This document shows positions 26,001 through 33,901 of a stretch of DNA of 64,000 bases, piece by piece; positions within the stretch are counted from its first letter, which is position 1, and every line of letters starts with the position of its first letter. The notes beneath the pieces were generated by a model. The model saw nothing but the letters and a program-made list of their open reading frames with translations, did no database searches and had not been told where the DNA came from. Origin of the DNA: Mesorhizobium sp. Pch-S (GTDB taxonomy: Bacteria; Pseudomonadota; Alphaproteobacteria; Rhizobiales; Rhizobiaceae). The stretch lies in the NCBI RefSeq assembly GCF_004136315.1, contig NZ_CP029562.1:2046001-2110000 (forward strand), in the 5' to 3' direction. The translations under genes and the position numbers were made by a program.

Positions 26001-26095
26001 TGTTCGTGGTGCCGATGTTCTACACGTTCCTGGCGCATCGCGGCCACGCACCGGCCGAGAAGCAAGGCACGACAGCACCGGTGCCCGCGGAATAA
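23006..26095 (+). CDS. RND family multidrug efflux inner-membrane transporter
   Basis: 1029 aa, the usual size for HAE1-type RND pumps (MexF/MdtB class). It begins with SFSDLFIKRPVLSTVLGAM (first helix), has 12 predicted membrane helices, and the TM4 proton-relay motif AIGLVVDDAIVVVEN with the adjacent Asp pair. The second half repeats the fold, with LIGLITKHGILLVEFANQQ in TM10. It exchanges protons for drugs or other amphiphiles. It overlaps the adaptor gene by four bases and is followed by a terminator. Confidence 0.95.
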   Translation: MSFSDLFIKRPVLSTVLGAMILLVGIQGIFNLAIRQYPKVEETAITVTTAYPGASADLIQGFISAPIARAVASTENIDYVKSSSAPSASTVTVQMKLGSNPDVALAEVLSKVQGVRGDLPSEAKDPVIVKGTGDSFAMMYISMQNPNMTKEQLTEYIDRVVRPRITTVEGVADVKIFGAQQYSMRVWIDPIRLASRGVTAAEVVQAINNSNFLSAPGKTENEYVISSITVRSTLQTPEAFSALPIRSVNGNVVRLRDVARVELGAENTDTRVTFNGKPGTFLAIFPTPAANPLTTASAVQKLVPVIQETLPKGMTIQVVYDSTEQISASIEEVFKTIGEAVAIVVVVILLFLGSFRSVLMPIITIPLSLIGVCFILYFMGYSINLLSLLAMVLAIGLVVDDAIVVVENIHRHIEEGMTPMQGAFAGMREIFSAVVAMTITLAAVFAPLAFTGGLTGSLFREFAVTLAGAVVISGIIAVTITPMMSARLLKAGSHSRFQRIVDGTFTRIENVYERLVQASLGARWVTLLIVITLVAVTGFMFTKTSSELAPEEDQGFLLSIVTGPQYATSDYTEAYVNQMLGLVQDIPETRALFSAVAFGGATNGAFVGFAFKDWADRIRSSKEIQADITERLKKVAGVEAFVFAPPTLPGSGGGLPVGLVVRSTGEASKVFEVAEEIKQKAQASGRFIVVQNSMSYNAPQTTITIDRDRAAALNIPISDIGRTLTLLVGGNEVAKFDRDSNAYKIMPQVPMVYRDNPEKLGEYFVRSVTGQMVPLTSVVKITTDASPAAIEQFNQLNSSTITALPMPGVTTGDSLQTIETIARQVMPDGFFIDYTGQSRQEKEQGNTIIIAFIAAIIVIYLVLAAQFESFRDPLIIMMSVPLSIFGAILPLNLINGGIAGATLNIYTQVGLITLIGLITKHGILLVEFANQQREEHGLSIREAIVASAKVRLRPILMTTAAMALGVVPLIVAQGAGAAARFSMGLVIFTGILVGTCFTLFVVPMFYTFLAHRGHAPAEKQGTTAPVPAE

Positions 26096-26114
26096 GCGGC
26101 AGCCGACAAGCGAC

Positions 26115-26150
26115 AAAAAAAGGGCGCCGGAGCAATCCGGCGCCCTTTCA
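26115..26150 (+). terminator. rho-independent terminator after the RND operon
   Basis: AGGGCGCCGG at 26121-26130 pairs with CCGGCGCCCT at 26137-26146 around a six-base loop, with A tract before and TTTCATCATGTTTTGC after. A tracts on both sides allow function in either direction. Confidence 0.88.
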
Positions 26151-26181
26151 TCATGTTTTGCTTTTTTGAAAAAAGCAGGCG

Positions 26182-26646
26182 ATGTTCGATCAAGGAAACA
26201 ATCGCGAGAGCATGACGTACACCAGCAAAAGATCCGTAGTGCGCCAGGATCGCGGCTTCATACCCGCGACAACGCTGGTCATGTTGCTTGTCTTCCTGCT
26301 CGGCTGCCTTCCGTCATCCCTCGTTTCGGATCGAACAAATCGGGACGATGTTCATCCTGCGACCCAGACAGCCGTCGCAAAAAGCGATGTGCTGCCGAGG
26401 CAATCTTCGACAAACGGACGCTTCGCAAAAGGCGAGCACAGCTTTCCGGGCCTGAATTTCGAGGGCCGCGCGACAAAAGCGAAGCCGACGCTTGCGGATA
26501 ACCACAATCCGGGTGGTTTCGCGCCTTGGCATTATTATTGGACCCCTGCGAGCCTCGTTCTGGCGTGGGGTGCCTTCCAGCTCGATAATTCCTCCGAGCA
26601 GGAACAGCAGAGCGGTTTCCGCAGCAGAGCCCCTCCGTCGGCCTGA
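26182..26646 (+). CDS. doubtful small membrane/lipoprotein-like ORF
   Basis: 154 aa if read from ATG 26182, or 144 aa from ATG 26212. A hydrophobic segment (IPATTLVMLLVFLLGCLPSS) is followed by Cys in an LLGC context that could be a lipobox; a second short hydrophobic stretch is YYWTPASLVLAWGAF. The Shine-Dalgarno is poor and the middle is low in recognisable structure. The region lies between the RND terminator and the secDF gene and has lower GC than the neighbours. If this ORF is not real, the whole 26151-26757 stretch is non-coding. Confidence 0.3.
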   Translation: MFDQGNNRESMTYTSKRSVVRQDRGFIPATTLVMLLVFLLGCLPSSLVSDRTNRDDVHPATQTAVAKSDVLPRQSSTNGRFAKGEHSFPGLNFEGRATKAKPTLADNHNPGGFAPWHYYWTPASLVLAWGAFQLDNSSEQEQQSGFRSRAPPSA

Positions 26647-26757
26647 TTTCCTGAGATCGAGCAGACCGGCGATGCGTTTGCCGGGTCCCTATTATCGCGC
26701 GAAACGTTCTGCCTATCCGGCTGAAGCGTGCGCCATTTCATTCGAAGTGGAAATGCT

Positions 26758-29310
26758 ATGCATTCCTCAAAATGGGCCGTCGCGTCATGTGCCCTGATCA
26801 TCATCTTTGGCATCCTGGCATCCATCCCCAATATTCTCACGCCAGCAGCCCTGGAGAAATACGGGCGCTTCTTGCCAGCCAATCCGGTGACGCTTGGGCT
26901 GGATCTCAAAGGCGGATCCCATCTGGTTTTGAAAGTCGACGCAGCGGCGCTGCAGAAGGCACGGCTGAATGTGCTGTTGAACGACGTGCGCACAATCCTG
27001 CGCAAGGCCGGGCAACCGGTCTCTGCGGCGCGGCTTGCCGGGAGTAACCTGACGGTTGCACTGCCCGACCGGACCGCGGTCGACAAGGTCCTGCCGGAAA
27101 TCCGCGGCCTTGCGGCACCCGCCGGTGTGTTTGGCTTCGGACCAGGGCAAAGCGACATCGACGTCTCCGACTCGGGAACAACGATCACGGTAAGCTTGAC
27201 GCCCGCGGGTATTTCCGACCGCTTGACCGCTGCGGTCGATCAAAGCCTCGAGGTCATCCGTCGCCGCGTCGACCAGGTCGGTGTTGCGGAACCCTTGATC
27301 CAGCGGGTGGAGGGCGATCGCATTCTTGTCCAGTTGCCGGGCCTGCAGGATCCGACGCGCCTGCGCCAGCTTCTCGGCTCGACCGCGCAGATGAGCTTCC
27401 ACATGCTGGACGCGAGCGTCGACCCCAACGGGGTCGCGCCACGTGGCGTCAGCATCCTGCCGGGCGCGGACGACGGCAGGAAATATCCGGTTGAGGACAG
27501 GGTCGCCCTCTCGGGAGACAGGCTCGCCGACGCAAAGGCCGGTTTCGATCAAAGGACGAACGCACCTATCGTCTCGTTCAGCTTCGATGCCGCCGGCGCA
27601 CGGCAATTCGCAGATATAACGCGTTCCAATGTGGGGCGGCCATTCGCAATCGTTCTCGACGGCAAGGTGCTGACTGCGCCGGTCATCGAAGAACCGATAC
27701 TGGGCGGCCAGGGCATGATACGCGGGAACTTTTCCGTCGAGGAGGCCTCGGTCCTTTCCGCACTACTGCGCTCCGGCGCTCTGCCGGCGCCGCTCACCAT
27801 CATCGAGGAGCGCACCGTCGGTCCGAATCTCGGGTCGGATTCGATACGCATGGGACTTTACACGGGGCTCGCCGGCCTTGCCGCAGTCGTGTTGCTGATG
27901 CAGGTACTTTACGGTTCATGGGGCCTGATCGCCAATCTCGGCCTCGTGCTGCACACGGTGCTGACAATCGGCACGCTCGGTCTGCTCGGTTCGACACTCA
28001 CCTTGCCGGGTATCGCCGGTATCATTCTCGGCATCGGGATGGCGGTCGACGCAAATATCCTTATCAACGCCCGAATCCGCGAAGAGACGGCGACCGGCGC
28101 AGGCGCCATGAAAGCGCTCGATGTTGGGTTCAACAAGGCCTATGCCACCATCGTCGATGGCAATATGACGACCATGGTAGGCATGCTGCTGCTCTTCATG
28201 TTCGGTTCGGGGCCGGTACGTGGTTTCGCCATCACCATGATCATCGGCCTTGCGATCTCGATGTTCACCTCGATCACCTTTGTGCGTTACCTGATGCGCG
28301 AGGCCGTGATCCGCCGCAAGATGAAACGGATCGATATCCATTCGATCTTCGGCAAGGTCTGGAGCATTCCGAGTTTTTCCTTCATGCGCGGTCGCTACAT
28401 CGCGATCGCCATGTCGGCTTTCATCTCAGTCAGTTCGGTCGTCCTGTTCTTCACGCCAGGCCTCAACTACGGCATCGACTTCGTGGGCGGCATACAAGTG
28501 GTTGCCGACTCGAAGAATCCGATCGATCTCGCCGTCGTACGAAGCAAAATGGAGGGCTTGAATCTCGGTGAGGTCGCGCTGCAGGAATTCGGACAAGGCA
28601 GCACCATTCTGATCCGCGTTCAGCGGCAATCGGGCGGCGAAGAGGCGCAGACCGCAGCCCTTCAGCTTATCCGCGACGGCGTGGAAGAGATCATTCCGGA
28701 CGCAACCTTCGAACGCTCCGAAGTGGTCGGTCCGACAGTCAGCGCTGAACTTGCCCGTTCCGGCTTTCTCGCTGTCGGCCTCGGCATGCTGGCGATCCTT
28801 TTTTACATCTGGTGGCGCTTCGAATGGCACTTTGCGGTAGGCGCCATCGCTACGCTGATCCTCGATATCACCAAAATGGTCGGCTTCTTCGCGCTGATGC
28901 AGATCGACTTCAACCTCACCGCCATTGCCGCCTTGCTGACGCTGATCGGCTACTCGGTCAACGACAAGGTGGTGGTTTATGACCGCATGCGCGAGAATCT
29001 GCGCAAGTACCGGTCGATGCCGTTCTCGGACCTTATCGACCTGTCGATCAACCAGGTGATCATGCGATGCATCTTCACATCGGTTGCCGTAGCGGCTTCC
29101 CTCTTGCCAATGGCGATCTGGGGCGGCGACACGGTCAAGCCATTCGCCTGGCCGATGCTTTTCGGCGTGATCGTCGCGACGACCTCATCGATCTATATCG
29201 GCGGCCCGATCCTTCTGTTCCTCAGCCGCTGGTGGAAGGAGCGCGAGGATGGCCGAGGCGAAACACCCGCAGGAGCGCTGGATAGCTCCGGAGCCATAGA
29301 AAACAAGTGA
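26758..29310 (+). CDS. secDF: protein translocase SecDF fusion
   Basis: 850-aa fusion of SecD and SecF with 12 expected membrane helices. The SecD half has the D1 motif GLDLKGGSHLVL, the P1 periplasmic domain with RRRVDQVGVAEPLIQ, and GIGMAVDANILINARIREE in TM4. The SecF half begins around residue 545 (FMRGRYIAIAMSAFISVSSV), with GLNYGIDFVGGIQV and GYSVNDKVVVYDRMRE. SecDF uses the proton gradient to help pull preproteins through SecYEG. ATG 26758 has GTGGAAA upstream; GTG 26728 is an alternative. It is not next to yajC or other sec genes but behind a drug efflux operon, so it may be a second copy in this genome. Confidence 0.9.
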   Translation: MHSSKWAVASCALIIIFGILASIPNILTPAALEKYGRFLPANPVTLGLDLKGGSHLVLKVDAAALQKARLNVLLNDVRTILRKAGQPVSAARLAGSNLTVALPDRTAVDKVLPEIRGLAAPAGVFGFGPGQSDIDVSDSGTTITVSLTPAGISDRLTAAVDQSLEVIRRRVDQVGVAEPLIQRVEGDRILVQLPGLQDPTRLRQLLGSTAQMSFHMLDASVDPNGVAPRGVSILPGADDGRKYPVEDRVALSGDRLADAKAGFDQRTNAPIVSFSFDAAGARQFADITRSNVGRPFAIVLDGKVLTAPVIEEPILGGQGMIRGNFSVEEASVLSALLRSGALPAPLTIIEERTVGPNLGSDSIRMGLYTGLAGLAAVVLLMQVLYGSWGLIANLGLVLHTVLTIGTLGLLGSTLTLPGIAGIILGIGMAVDANILINARIREETATGAGAMKALDVGFNKAYATIVDGNMTTMVGMLLLFMFGSGPVRGFAITMIIGLAISMFTSITFVRYLMREAVIRRKMKRIDIHSIFGKVWSIPSFSFMRGRYIAIAMSAFISVSSVVLFFTPGLNYGIDFVGGIQVVADSKNPIDLAVVRSKMEGLNLGEVALQEFGQGSTILIRVQRQSGGEEAQTAALQLIRDGVEEIIPDATFERSEVVGPTVSAELARSGFLAVGLGMLAILFYIWWRFEWHFAVGAIATLILDITKMVGFFALMQIDFNLTAIAALLTLIGYSVNDKVVVYDRMRENLRKYRSMPFSDLIDLSINQVIMRCIFTSVAVAASLLPMAIWGGDTVKPFAWPMLFGVIVATTSSIYIGGPILLFLSRWWKEREDGRGETPAGALDSSGAIENK

Positions 29311-29329
29311 GCCGAAGCGGCGTGGAGAA

Positions 29330-29360
29330 TGAGCCGTTTGGGTGATGCCCCAGCGGCTCA
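29330..29360. terminator. hairpin between convergent secDF and VOC gene
   Basis: TGAGCCG at 29330-29336 pairs with CGGCTCA at 29354-29360, with an inner TGGG/CCCA pairing possible. It is 20 bases after the secDF stop and between convergent genes. There is no strong T tract. Confidence 0.5.
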
Positions 29361-29426
29361 ATTCGCTGTCCCGAAACTGCTCGAGCAACAAGACCACCGG
29401 GTCAAGTATACCCAATTGCCCGGCCA

Positions 29427-29903
29427 CTACCCCCGGGCGGCGGCTTCGAGTGCCGCGATATCGATCTTCACCATCTTCATCATGGCCTGCATGACGCGAC
29501 CGGCCTTGGCCTGGTCCTTGTCCTTCAGCAGCCTGGGCAGGATGTCCGGCACCACCTGCCAGGAAATGCCGAACCGGTCCTTCAGCCAGCCGCACTGCAC
29601 TTCCTTGCCACCATCGGCGGTCAGTCCGTTCCAGAAATGGTCGACCTCTTCCTGGTTCTTGCAGTCGATGCTGAGCGAGATGGCATCGTTGAAGCTTGCA
29701 TGAGGGCCGCCATTGAGCGCCTGGAAGCGCATGCCGTCCAGTTCGAAGTCGGCGACGAGCAGGCTGCCCTCCGGACCATGGCCGTCCTTGCCCCAGCGCG
29801 TTTCGCTGACGATCTTCGAATTCCTGAAGATGGACGAATAGAATTTGATCGCATCTTCAGCGTCGTTGTTCTCGAACCAGAGGCAAGCGGTGATCTTCTG
29901 CAT
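29427..29903 (-). CDS. VOC superfamily protein (PhnB/3-demethylubiquinone methyltransferase-like fold)
   Basis: 158 aa. The start MQKITACLWFENNDAEDAI and the pattern FYSSIFRNSKI, FELDGMRFQALNGGP, LSIDCKNQEEVDHFWNGL and FGISWQVVP are typical of the PF06983-type glyoxalase/bleomycin-resistance fold. Members bind a metal or small ligands; most have no known activity. ATG 29903 follows AGGAGAAG, and longer readings to 30089 are not supported. It stands alone between secDF and ilvD, divergent from ilvD. Confidence 0.8.
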   Translation of the reverse strand: MQKITACLWFENNDAEDAIKFYSSIFRNSKIVSETRWGKDGHGPEGSLLVADFELDGMRFQALNGGPHASFNDAISLSIDCKNQEEVDHFWNGLTADGGKEVQCGWLKDRFGISWQVVPDILPRLLKDKDQAKAGRVMQAMMKMVKIDIAALEAAARG

Positions 29904-30076
29904 CTTCTTCTCCTGAGAGGTCCCGTTTCGGCTATTTTGCGGCGGCTCCAGGAACGACACGAGGGTCGAAAACAGGCTACCGTCACAGCAAGGACGGCCT
30001 CGACCGCGTCGATCCGACAGGCGCCTGAAACTTTTCTGCAGAGGACGAGTTGACGGGGTCGCGCGTCCGTGAAGCC

Positions 30077-30126
30077 GGTTTTGTCGCAAAACCGTGGCCA
30101 GACTGGCTCATGGCGTATATAACGCC
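30077..30126 (+). promoter_or_regulatory. two hairpins in the ilvD upstream region
   Basis: A perfect stem GGTTTTG/CAAAACC around TCG (30077-30093) and a dyad GGCGT-ATATA-ACGCC (30112-30126) lie 61-110 bases before the ilvD start. The second contains a TATATA core that could overlap a -10 element. No leader peptide with branched-chain codons was found. The rest of the 29904-30186 gap shows nothing recognisable. Confidence 0.35.
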
Positions 30127-30186
30127 AGCTTCCTATCTACATCTATCGCACAGGAACGTGCCCTAAAGGCATCAAGGACAGTACCC

Positions 30187-32022
30187 ATGCCAGCCTATCG
30201 CTCCCGAACCACCACTCATGGCCGCAACATGGCCGGCGCCCGCGGCTTGTGGCGCGCCACCGGCATGAAGGACTCGGATTTCGGCAAGCCGATTATCGCG
30301 GTGGTGAACTCCTTCACCCAGTTCGTGCCCGGCCACGTGCATCTCAAGGACCTCGGCCAGCTGGTGGCACGCGAAATCGAAGCGGCCGGCGGCGTCGCCA
30401 AGGAGTTCAACACGATCGCCGTCGACGACGGTATCGCGATGGGCCATGACGGCATGCTCTATTCGCTGCCGAGCCGCGAACTCATTGCCGACTCGGTCGA
30501 ATACATGGTCAACGCGCATTGCGCCGACGCCATGGTCTGCATCTCCAACTGCGACAAGATCACGCCCGGCATGCTGATGGCGGCGATGCGCCTCAACATC
30601 CCGGCCGTCTTCGTCTCCGGTGGGCCAATGGAAGCCGGCAAGGTCGTCTGGAAGGACAAGGTGACCGCCGTCGACCTGGTCGATGCCATGGTGGCCGCTG
30701 CCGACGACAAGGTTTCCGACGAGGAAGTCAATGTCATCGAGCGCTCGGCTTGCCCGACCTGTGGCTCGTGCTCGGGCATGTTCACCGCCAATTCGATGAA
30801 CTGCCTGACCGAAGCGCTCGGCCTGTCCCTACCGGGAAACGGCTCGACGCTCGCCACCCATGCCGACCGCAAGCGGCTGTTCGTGGAGGCAGGCCATCTC
30901 GTCGTCGACCTCGCCCAGCGCTACTACGAGCAGGAGGACGAAAGCGTTCTGCCCCGCAACATCGCCTCAAAGCCGGCTTTCGAGAATGCGATGGCACTCG
31001 ACGTCGCCATGGGCGGCTCGACCAACACCGTGCTGCACATCCTCGCTGCCGCATTGGAAGGAGGCATCGATTTTACCATGGATGACATCGACCGGCTGTC
31101 GCGCAAGGTGCCGGTGCTTTCCAAGGTCGCGCCCGCCAAGTCCGACGTGCACATGGAAGACGTGCACCGTGCCGGCGGCATCATGGCCATCCTCGGCCAG
31201 CTCGACAAAGCCGGGCTGATCAACCGCAACCAGCCGACCGTGCATACCGAAACCATCGGCGAAGCGCTGGATCGCTGGGACATTTCCCGCACGACCGCCG
31301 AAAACGTGCGCAAATTCTACATGGCCGCGCCCGGCGGCGTGCCGACCCAGGTCGCCTTCAGCCAGGACCGCCGCTGGGACGAGCTCGATCTCGACCGCGA
31401 AAAGGGTGTCATCCGCTCGGCTGAACACGCTTTTTCGAAGGATGGCGGCCTTGCCGTGCTGAAGGGCAACATCGCGCTCGACGGCTGCGTGGTGAAAACC
31501 GCCGGCGTCGACGAGTCGATCCTGAAGTTCACCGGCCCGGCCAAGGTCTATGAGAGCCAGGACGCCGCGGTGAAAGCCATCCTCGGCAACGAGGTGCAGG
31601 CCGGCGACGTGGTGGTGATCCGCTACGAGGGCCCGAAGGGCGGTCCCGGCATGCAGGAGATGCTCTATCCGACCAGCTACCTGAAGTCGAAAGGGCTCGG
31701 CAAGGCCTGCGCCTTGCTGACCGACGGCCGCTTCTCCGGCGGCACATCGGGCCTGTCGATCGGCCACGCCTCGCCGGAAGCGGCGACCGGCGGTGCCATC
31801 GGCCTGGTGCGCGAGGGCGACCAGATCGCCATCGACATCCCCGGCCGTACTATCAATCTCCTGGTCAGCGACGAGGAACTGGCGGCACGCCGCAAGGAGC
31901 AGGACGCCAAGGGCTGGCAGCCCGCCGAGAAGCGCAAGCGCAATGTGACGCCGGCGCTGCGCGCCTACGCAGCCTTCGCGCTCAGCGCCGACAAGGGTGC
32001 GGTCCGCCACGTTCCGGAATAA
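30187..32022 (+). CDS. ilvD: dihydroxy-acid dehydratase
   Basis: 611-aa iron-sulfur dehydratase of branched-chain amino-acid synthesis; it converts 2,3-dihydroxy-isovalerate and its methyl homologue to the 2-oxo acids. Cluster and Mg-site segments are visible: [44 protein letters not shown], and near the end [18 protein letters not shown]. Length equals the usual IlvD (about 610-616). ATG 30187 has AAGGACA upstream; an in-frame GTG-type start 31 codons earlier is rejected because IlvD starts [12 protein letters not shown]. Single-gene unit. Confidence 0.97.
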   Translation: MPAYRSRTTTHGRNMAGARGLWRATGMKDSDFGKPIIAVVNSFTQFVPGHVHLKDLGQLVAREIEAAGGVAKEFNTIAVDDGIAMGHDGMLYSLPSRELIADSVEYMVNAHCADAMVCISNCDKITPGMLMAAMRLNIPAVFVSGGPMEAGKVVWKDKVTAVDLVDAMVAAADDKVSDEEVNVIERSACPTCGSCSGMFTANSMNCLTEALGLSLPGNGSTLATHADRKRLFVEAGHLVVDLAQRYYEQEDESVLPRNIASKPAFENAMALDVAMGGSTNTVLHILAAALEGGIDFTMDDIDRLSRKVPVLSKVAPAKSDVHMEDVHRAGGIMAILGQLDKAGLINRNQPTVHTETIGEALDRWDISRTTAENVRKFYMAAPGGVPTQVAFSQDRRWDELDLDREKGVIRSAEHAFSKDGGLAVLKGNIALDGCVVKTAGVDESILKFTGPAKVYESQDAAVKAILGNEVQAGDVVVIRYEGPKGGPGMQEMLYPTSYLKSKGLGKACALLTDGRFSGGTSGLSIGHASPEAATGGAIGLVREGDQIAIDIPGRTINLLVSDEELAARRKEQDAKGWQPAEKRKRNVTPALRAYAAFALSADKGAVRHVPE

Positions 32023-32038
32023 GCGCCCTCAACAGGGT

Positions 32039-32063
32039 TTCCGGGCGATGGGATCGCCCGGAA
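32039..32063 (+). terminator. terminator hairpin after ilvD
   Basis: TTCCGGGCGAT at 32039-32049 pairs perfectly with ATCGCCCGGAA at 32053-32063 around GGG, 16 bases after the ilvD stop, followed by TTACTTC. It also faces the convergent cupin gene. Confidence 0.75.
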
Positions 32064-32084
32064 TTACTTCAGCAATTCCAAGAG

Positions 32085-32124
32085 TAGAGCGATCCGCGTT
32101 TCCGTGAAAAGCGGAAATGCTCTA
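32085..32124. repeat. short palindromic intergenic repeat (GAGCGTTTCCG family)
   Basis: Outer arms TAGAGC/GCTCTA (32085-32090 and 32119-32124) and inner arms TTTCCG/CGGAAA (32099-32104, 32112-32117). The right arm overlaps the stop codon of the cupin gene on the minus strand, as at 21008. Confidence 0.65.
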
Positions 32125-32472
32125 CGCCTGGATCAGATAGAGCTTGCGGGTCGTCTCGATGATCCGCCACTCGCCCTTCCAGCCCTTCGGCAGCACCAGC
32201 AGATCGCCCGGACCGAGGATGCGCGACTGACCCTGATGGTCCCGCATCTCGGCCTTGCCCGAGACGATGTGGCAGATCTCCGTCGTGTCGGAGCGATCGG
32301 CGGTGAAGCGGCCCGGCGTGCATTCCCAGACACCGACGTCCAGCTTGCCGTCGGCCGAACTCCACAGTGACGTCGCGGCCTCCATCTGGTTGCCCTCGAT
32401 GGAGGTCGGCTTGGGCACCGGTGCGCCCAGCTCGACGCCGGCGAGGCTTTTGAAAGTCTCCAGATCGATCAT
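32122..32472 (-). CDS. cupin-domain protein (DUF861 type)
   Basis: 116 aa, a single small beta-barrel of the cupin_3/DUF861 family. Seen features are GVWECTPGRFTADRS, EICHIVSGKAEMRDHQG and LGPGDLLVLPKGWKGEWRI; this family contains EutQ and ureidoglycolate-type proteins. ATG 32472 is chosen as GGGA sits six bases before it; ATG 32478 and TTG 32484 are alternatives. It lies 22 bases downstream of the PuuB-like oxidase, so it is probably the last gene of that operon and may bind or convert a pathway intermediate. Confidence 0.75.
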   Translation of the reverse strand: MIDLETFKSLAGVELGAPVPKPTSIEGNQMEAATSLWSSADGKLDVGVWECTPGRFTADRSDTTEICHIVSGKAEMRDHQGQSRILGPGDLLVLPKGWKGEWRIIETTRKLYLIQA

Positions 32473-32494
32473 GCTCATTCCCAAGGTTCGTTAC

Positions 32495-33880
32495 TCAGTG
32501 CCCCGTTATGCGGTCGGCGATCGCCGCTAGTCGCGAGGAGTGTTGCAGGCCCCTCGCCTCGCGCTCGTCGGCGATACGATAGAGCTGGTACATGGAATGG
32601 ACGCCGAGCCATCGCAGTGGTTCGGGCTCCCATTTGCGCACCTGGCGATTCACCCAGGGCAGCCGCACCAGATCGGTATCCTGGCCAAGAATGAGGTCGG
32701 TGAGCGTTCGGCCGGACAGGTTGGAACTCGACACGCCCAGCCCGACATACCCGCCGGCCCAGCCGATGCGCGTCTTCGGGTCGAGGCCGACCGTGGTGCA
32801 CCAGTCGCGCGGCACGCCGAGGACGCCGCACCAGGCGTGGTCGATGCGCAGGTGCGCGACCTGCGGCAGCAGGCGCTTCAGGATGGCATGCAGCTTGTCG
32901 ATGGTCGCCTGCTGGGTCTGCCCGTTCACATCCGTCGCCGAACCATAGCGGTACGGCACGCCGCGCCCGCCCATGGTGATGCGGCCTTCGCGGGTGCGCT
33001 GCGCATAACAATAGGCGTGGGCGGTATCGCCGAGCAGTTCGTAGCCGGCCCAGCCGATCTTTTCCCAGAGTTCGTCCGGCACCGGCTCGGTGACGATCTG
33101 CGCGCTGTTGAGCGCGAGCCAGGTGCGCTCCTGTCCGGGCAAGCCGGCGCTGAACCCTTCCGTTGCGCGGATGATCGTCCCGGCCTTCACCGTCCCGCGG
33201 TTGGTCGTCACGATGCCCGGCTCGATGTTGGTGACGGCGGTCTGCTCGTAGATCGCGACGCCCAGCCGTTCGACGGCCTGCGCAAGGCCGCGCACCAGTT
33301 TAGCCGGCTGCACGCGCGCCTGCCCGTTGATGACATAGCCGCCGAGCGCGTTCCTGATGTCGATACGGGCCTTGACCTGGGCTGCGTCGAGCCATTCGAT
33401 GCGGGATGGGTTGACGTCCCAGGCCTGCGCCTCCTTGAACTCGGCTTTGGCCCGGTCGAGCTGCGGGCCATTGGTCGCCACGCTGAGGTTGCCGGCGCGA
33501 CGGATGTCGGCGTCGATCCCCTCCCTGTCCGCCACGCGGATGACCTCGTCGACCGTGCCGGCCATCGCCGCCTGCATGGCGACCACGCCCTCGCGGGTCG
33601 AGGACTTCAGGTATTTCTCCCGCGACCAGCCGAAGCCCCCGGAGAGCCAGCCGCCATTGCGCCCGGAGGCACCGAAGCCGGCGAACTCGCGTTCGAGGAT
33701 GGCGATCGAGAGATCGGGCTTCGCCTGCTTGAGATAGTAGGCGGTCCAGAGCCCCGTATAGCCGGCGCCGACGATGACGACGTCGACGGCAAGATCGCCC
33801 GGCAGGGGTGGCCGCGGCGCTGGTATGCCGCCGATGTCGGCATACCAGAACGAGATGTCGCCATTGCGCTCAGCATGCAT
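32495..33880 (-). CDS. FAD-dependent amine oxidase, PuuB-like (gamma-glutamylputrescine oxidase family)
   Basis: 461-aa flavoprotein of the DAO superfamily. The FAD Rossmann motif is VIVGAGYTGLWTAYYLKQ near residue 35, followed by ERE and FGASGRNGGWLSGG typical of PuuB/OrdL-like oxidases. The second FAD contact is GWAGGYVGLGVSSSNLSGR near residue 380. It probably oxidises a primary or secondary amine such as gamma-glutamylputrescine, giving an aldehyde, H2O2 and ammonia. It lies downstream of a polyamine-type ABC transporter and an XRE-cupin regulator, as PuuB does with PuuR in other bacteria. The actual substrate is not proven. Confidence 0.82.
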   Translation of the reverse strand: MHAERNGDISFWYADIGGIPAPRPPLPGDLAVDVVIVGAGYTGLWTAYYLKQAKPDLSIAILEREFAGFGASGRNGGWLSGGFGWSREKYLKSSTREGVVAMQAAMAGTVDEVIRVADREGIDADIRRAGNLSVATNGPQLDRAKAEFKEAQAWDVNPSRIEWLDAAQVKARIDIRNALGGYVINGQARVQPAKLVRGLAQAVERLGVAIYEQTAVTNIEPGIVTTNRGTVKAGTIIRATEGFSAGLPGQERTWLALNSAQIVTEPVPDELWEKIGWAGYELLGDTAHAYCYAQRTREGRITMGGRGVPYRYGSATDVNGQTQQATIDKLHAILKRLLPQVAHLRIDHAWCGVLGVPRDWCTTVGLDPKTRIGWAGGYVGLGVSSSNLSGRTLTDLILGQDTDLVRLPWVNRQVRKWEPEPLRWLGVHSMYQLYRIADEREARGLQHSSRLAAIADRITGH

Positions 33881-33901
33881 GATGATGGTCTTTCCGGTTC
33901 G

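Noticed and set aside
22673..26116. 1147-aa open frame antisense to the RND adaptor and pump genes
   Set aside because: It is the mirror of two clear RND genes. The composition is rich in His, Arg, Asp and Gly, as produced by reading GC-rich codons backwards, with no known domain.
29904..30186. Branched-chain leader peptide or attenuator before ilvD
   Set aside because: No short ORF rich in Ile, Val or Leu codons and no terminator-antiterminator pair were seen.
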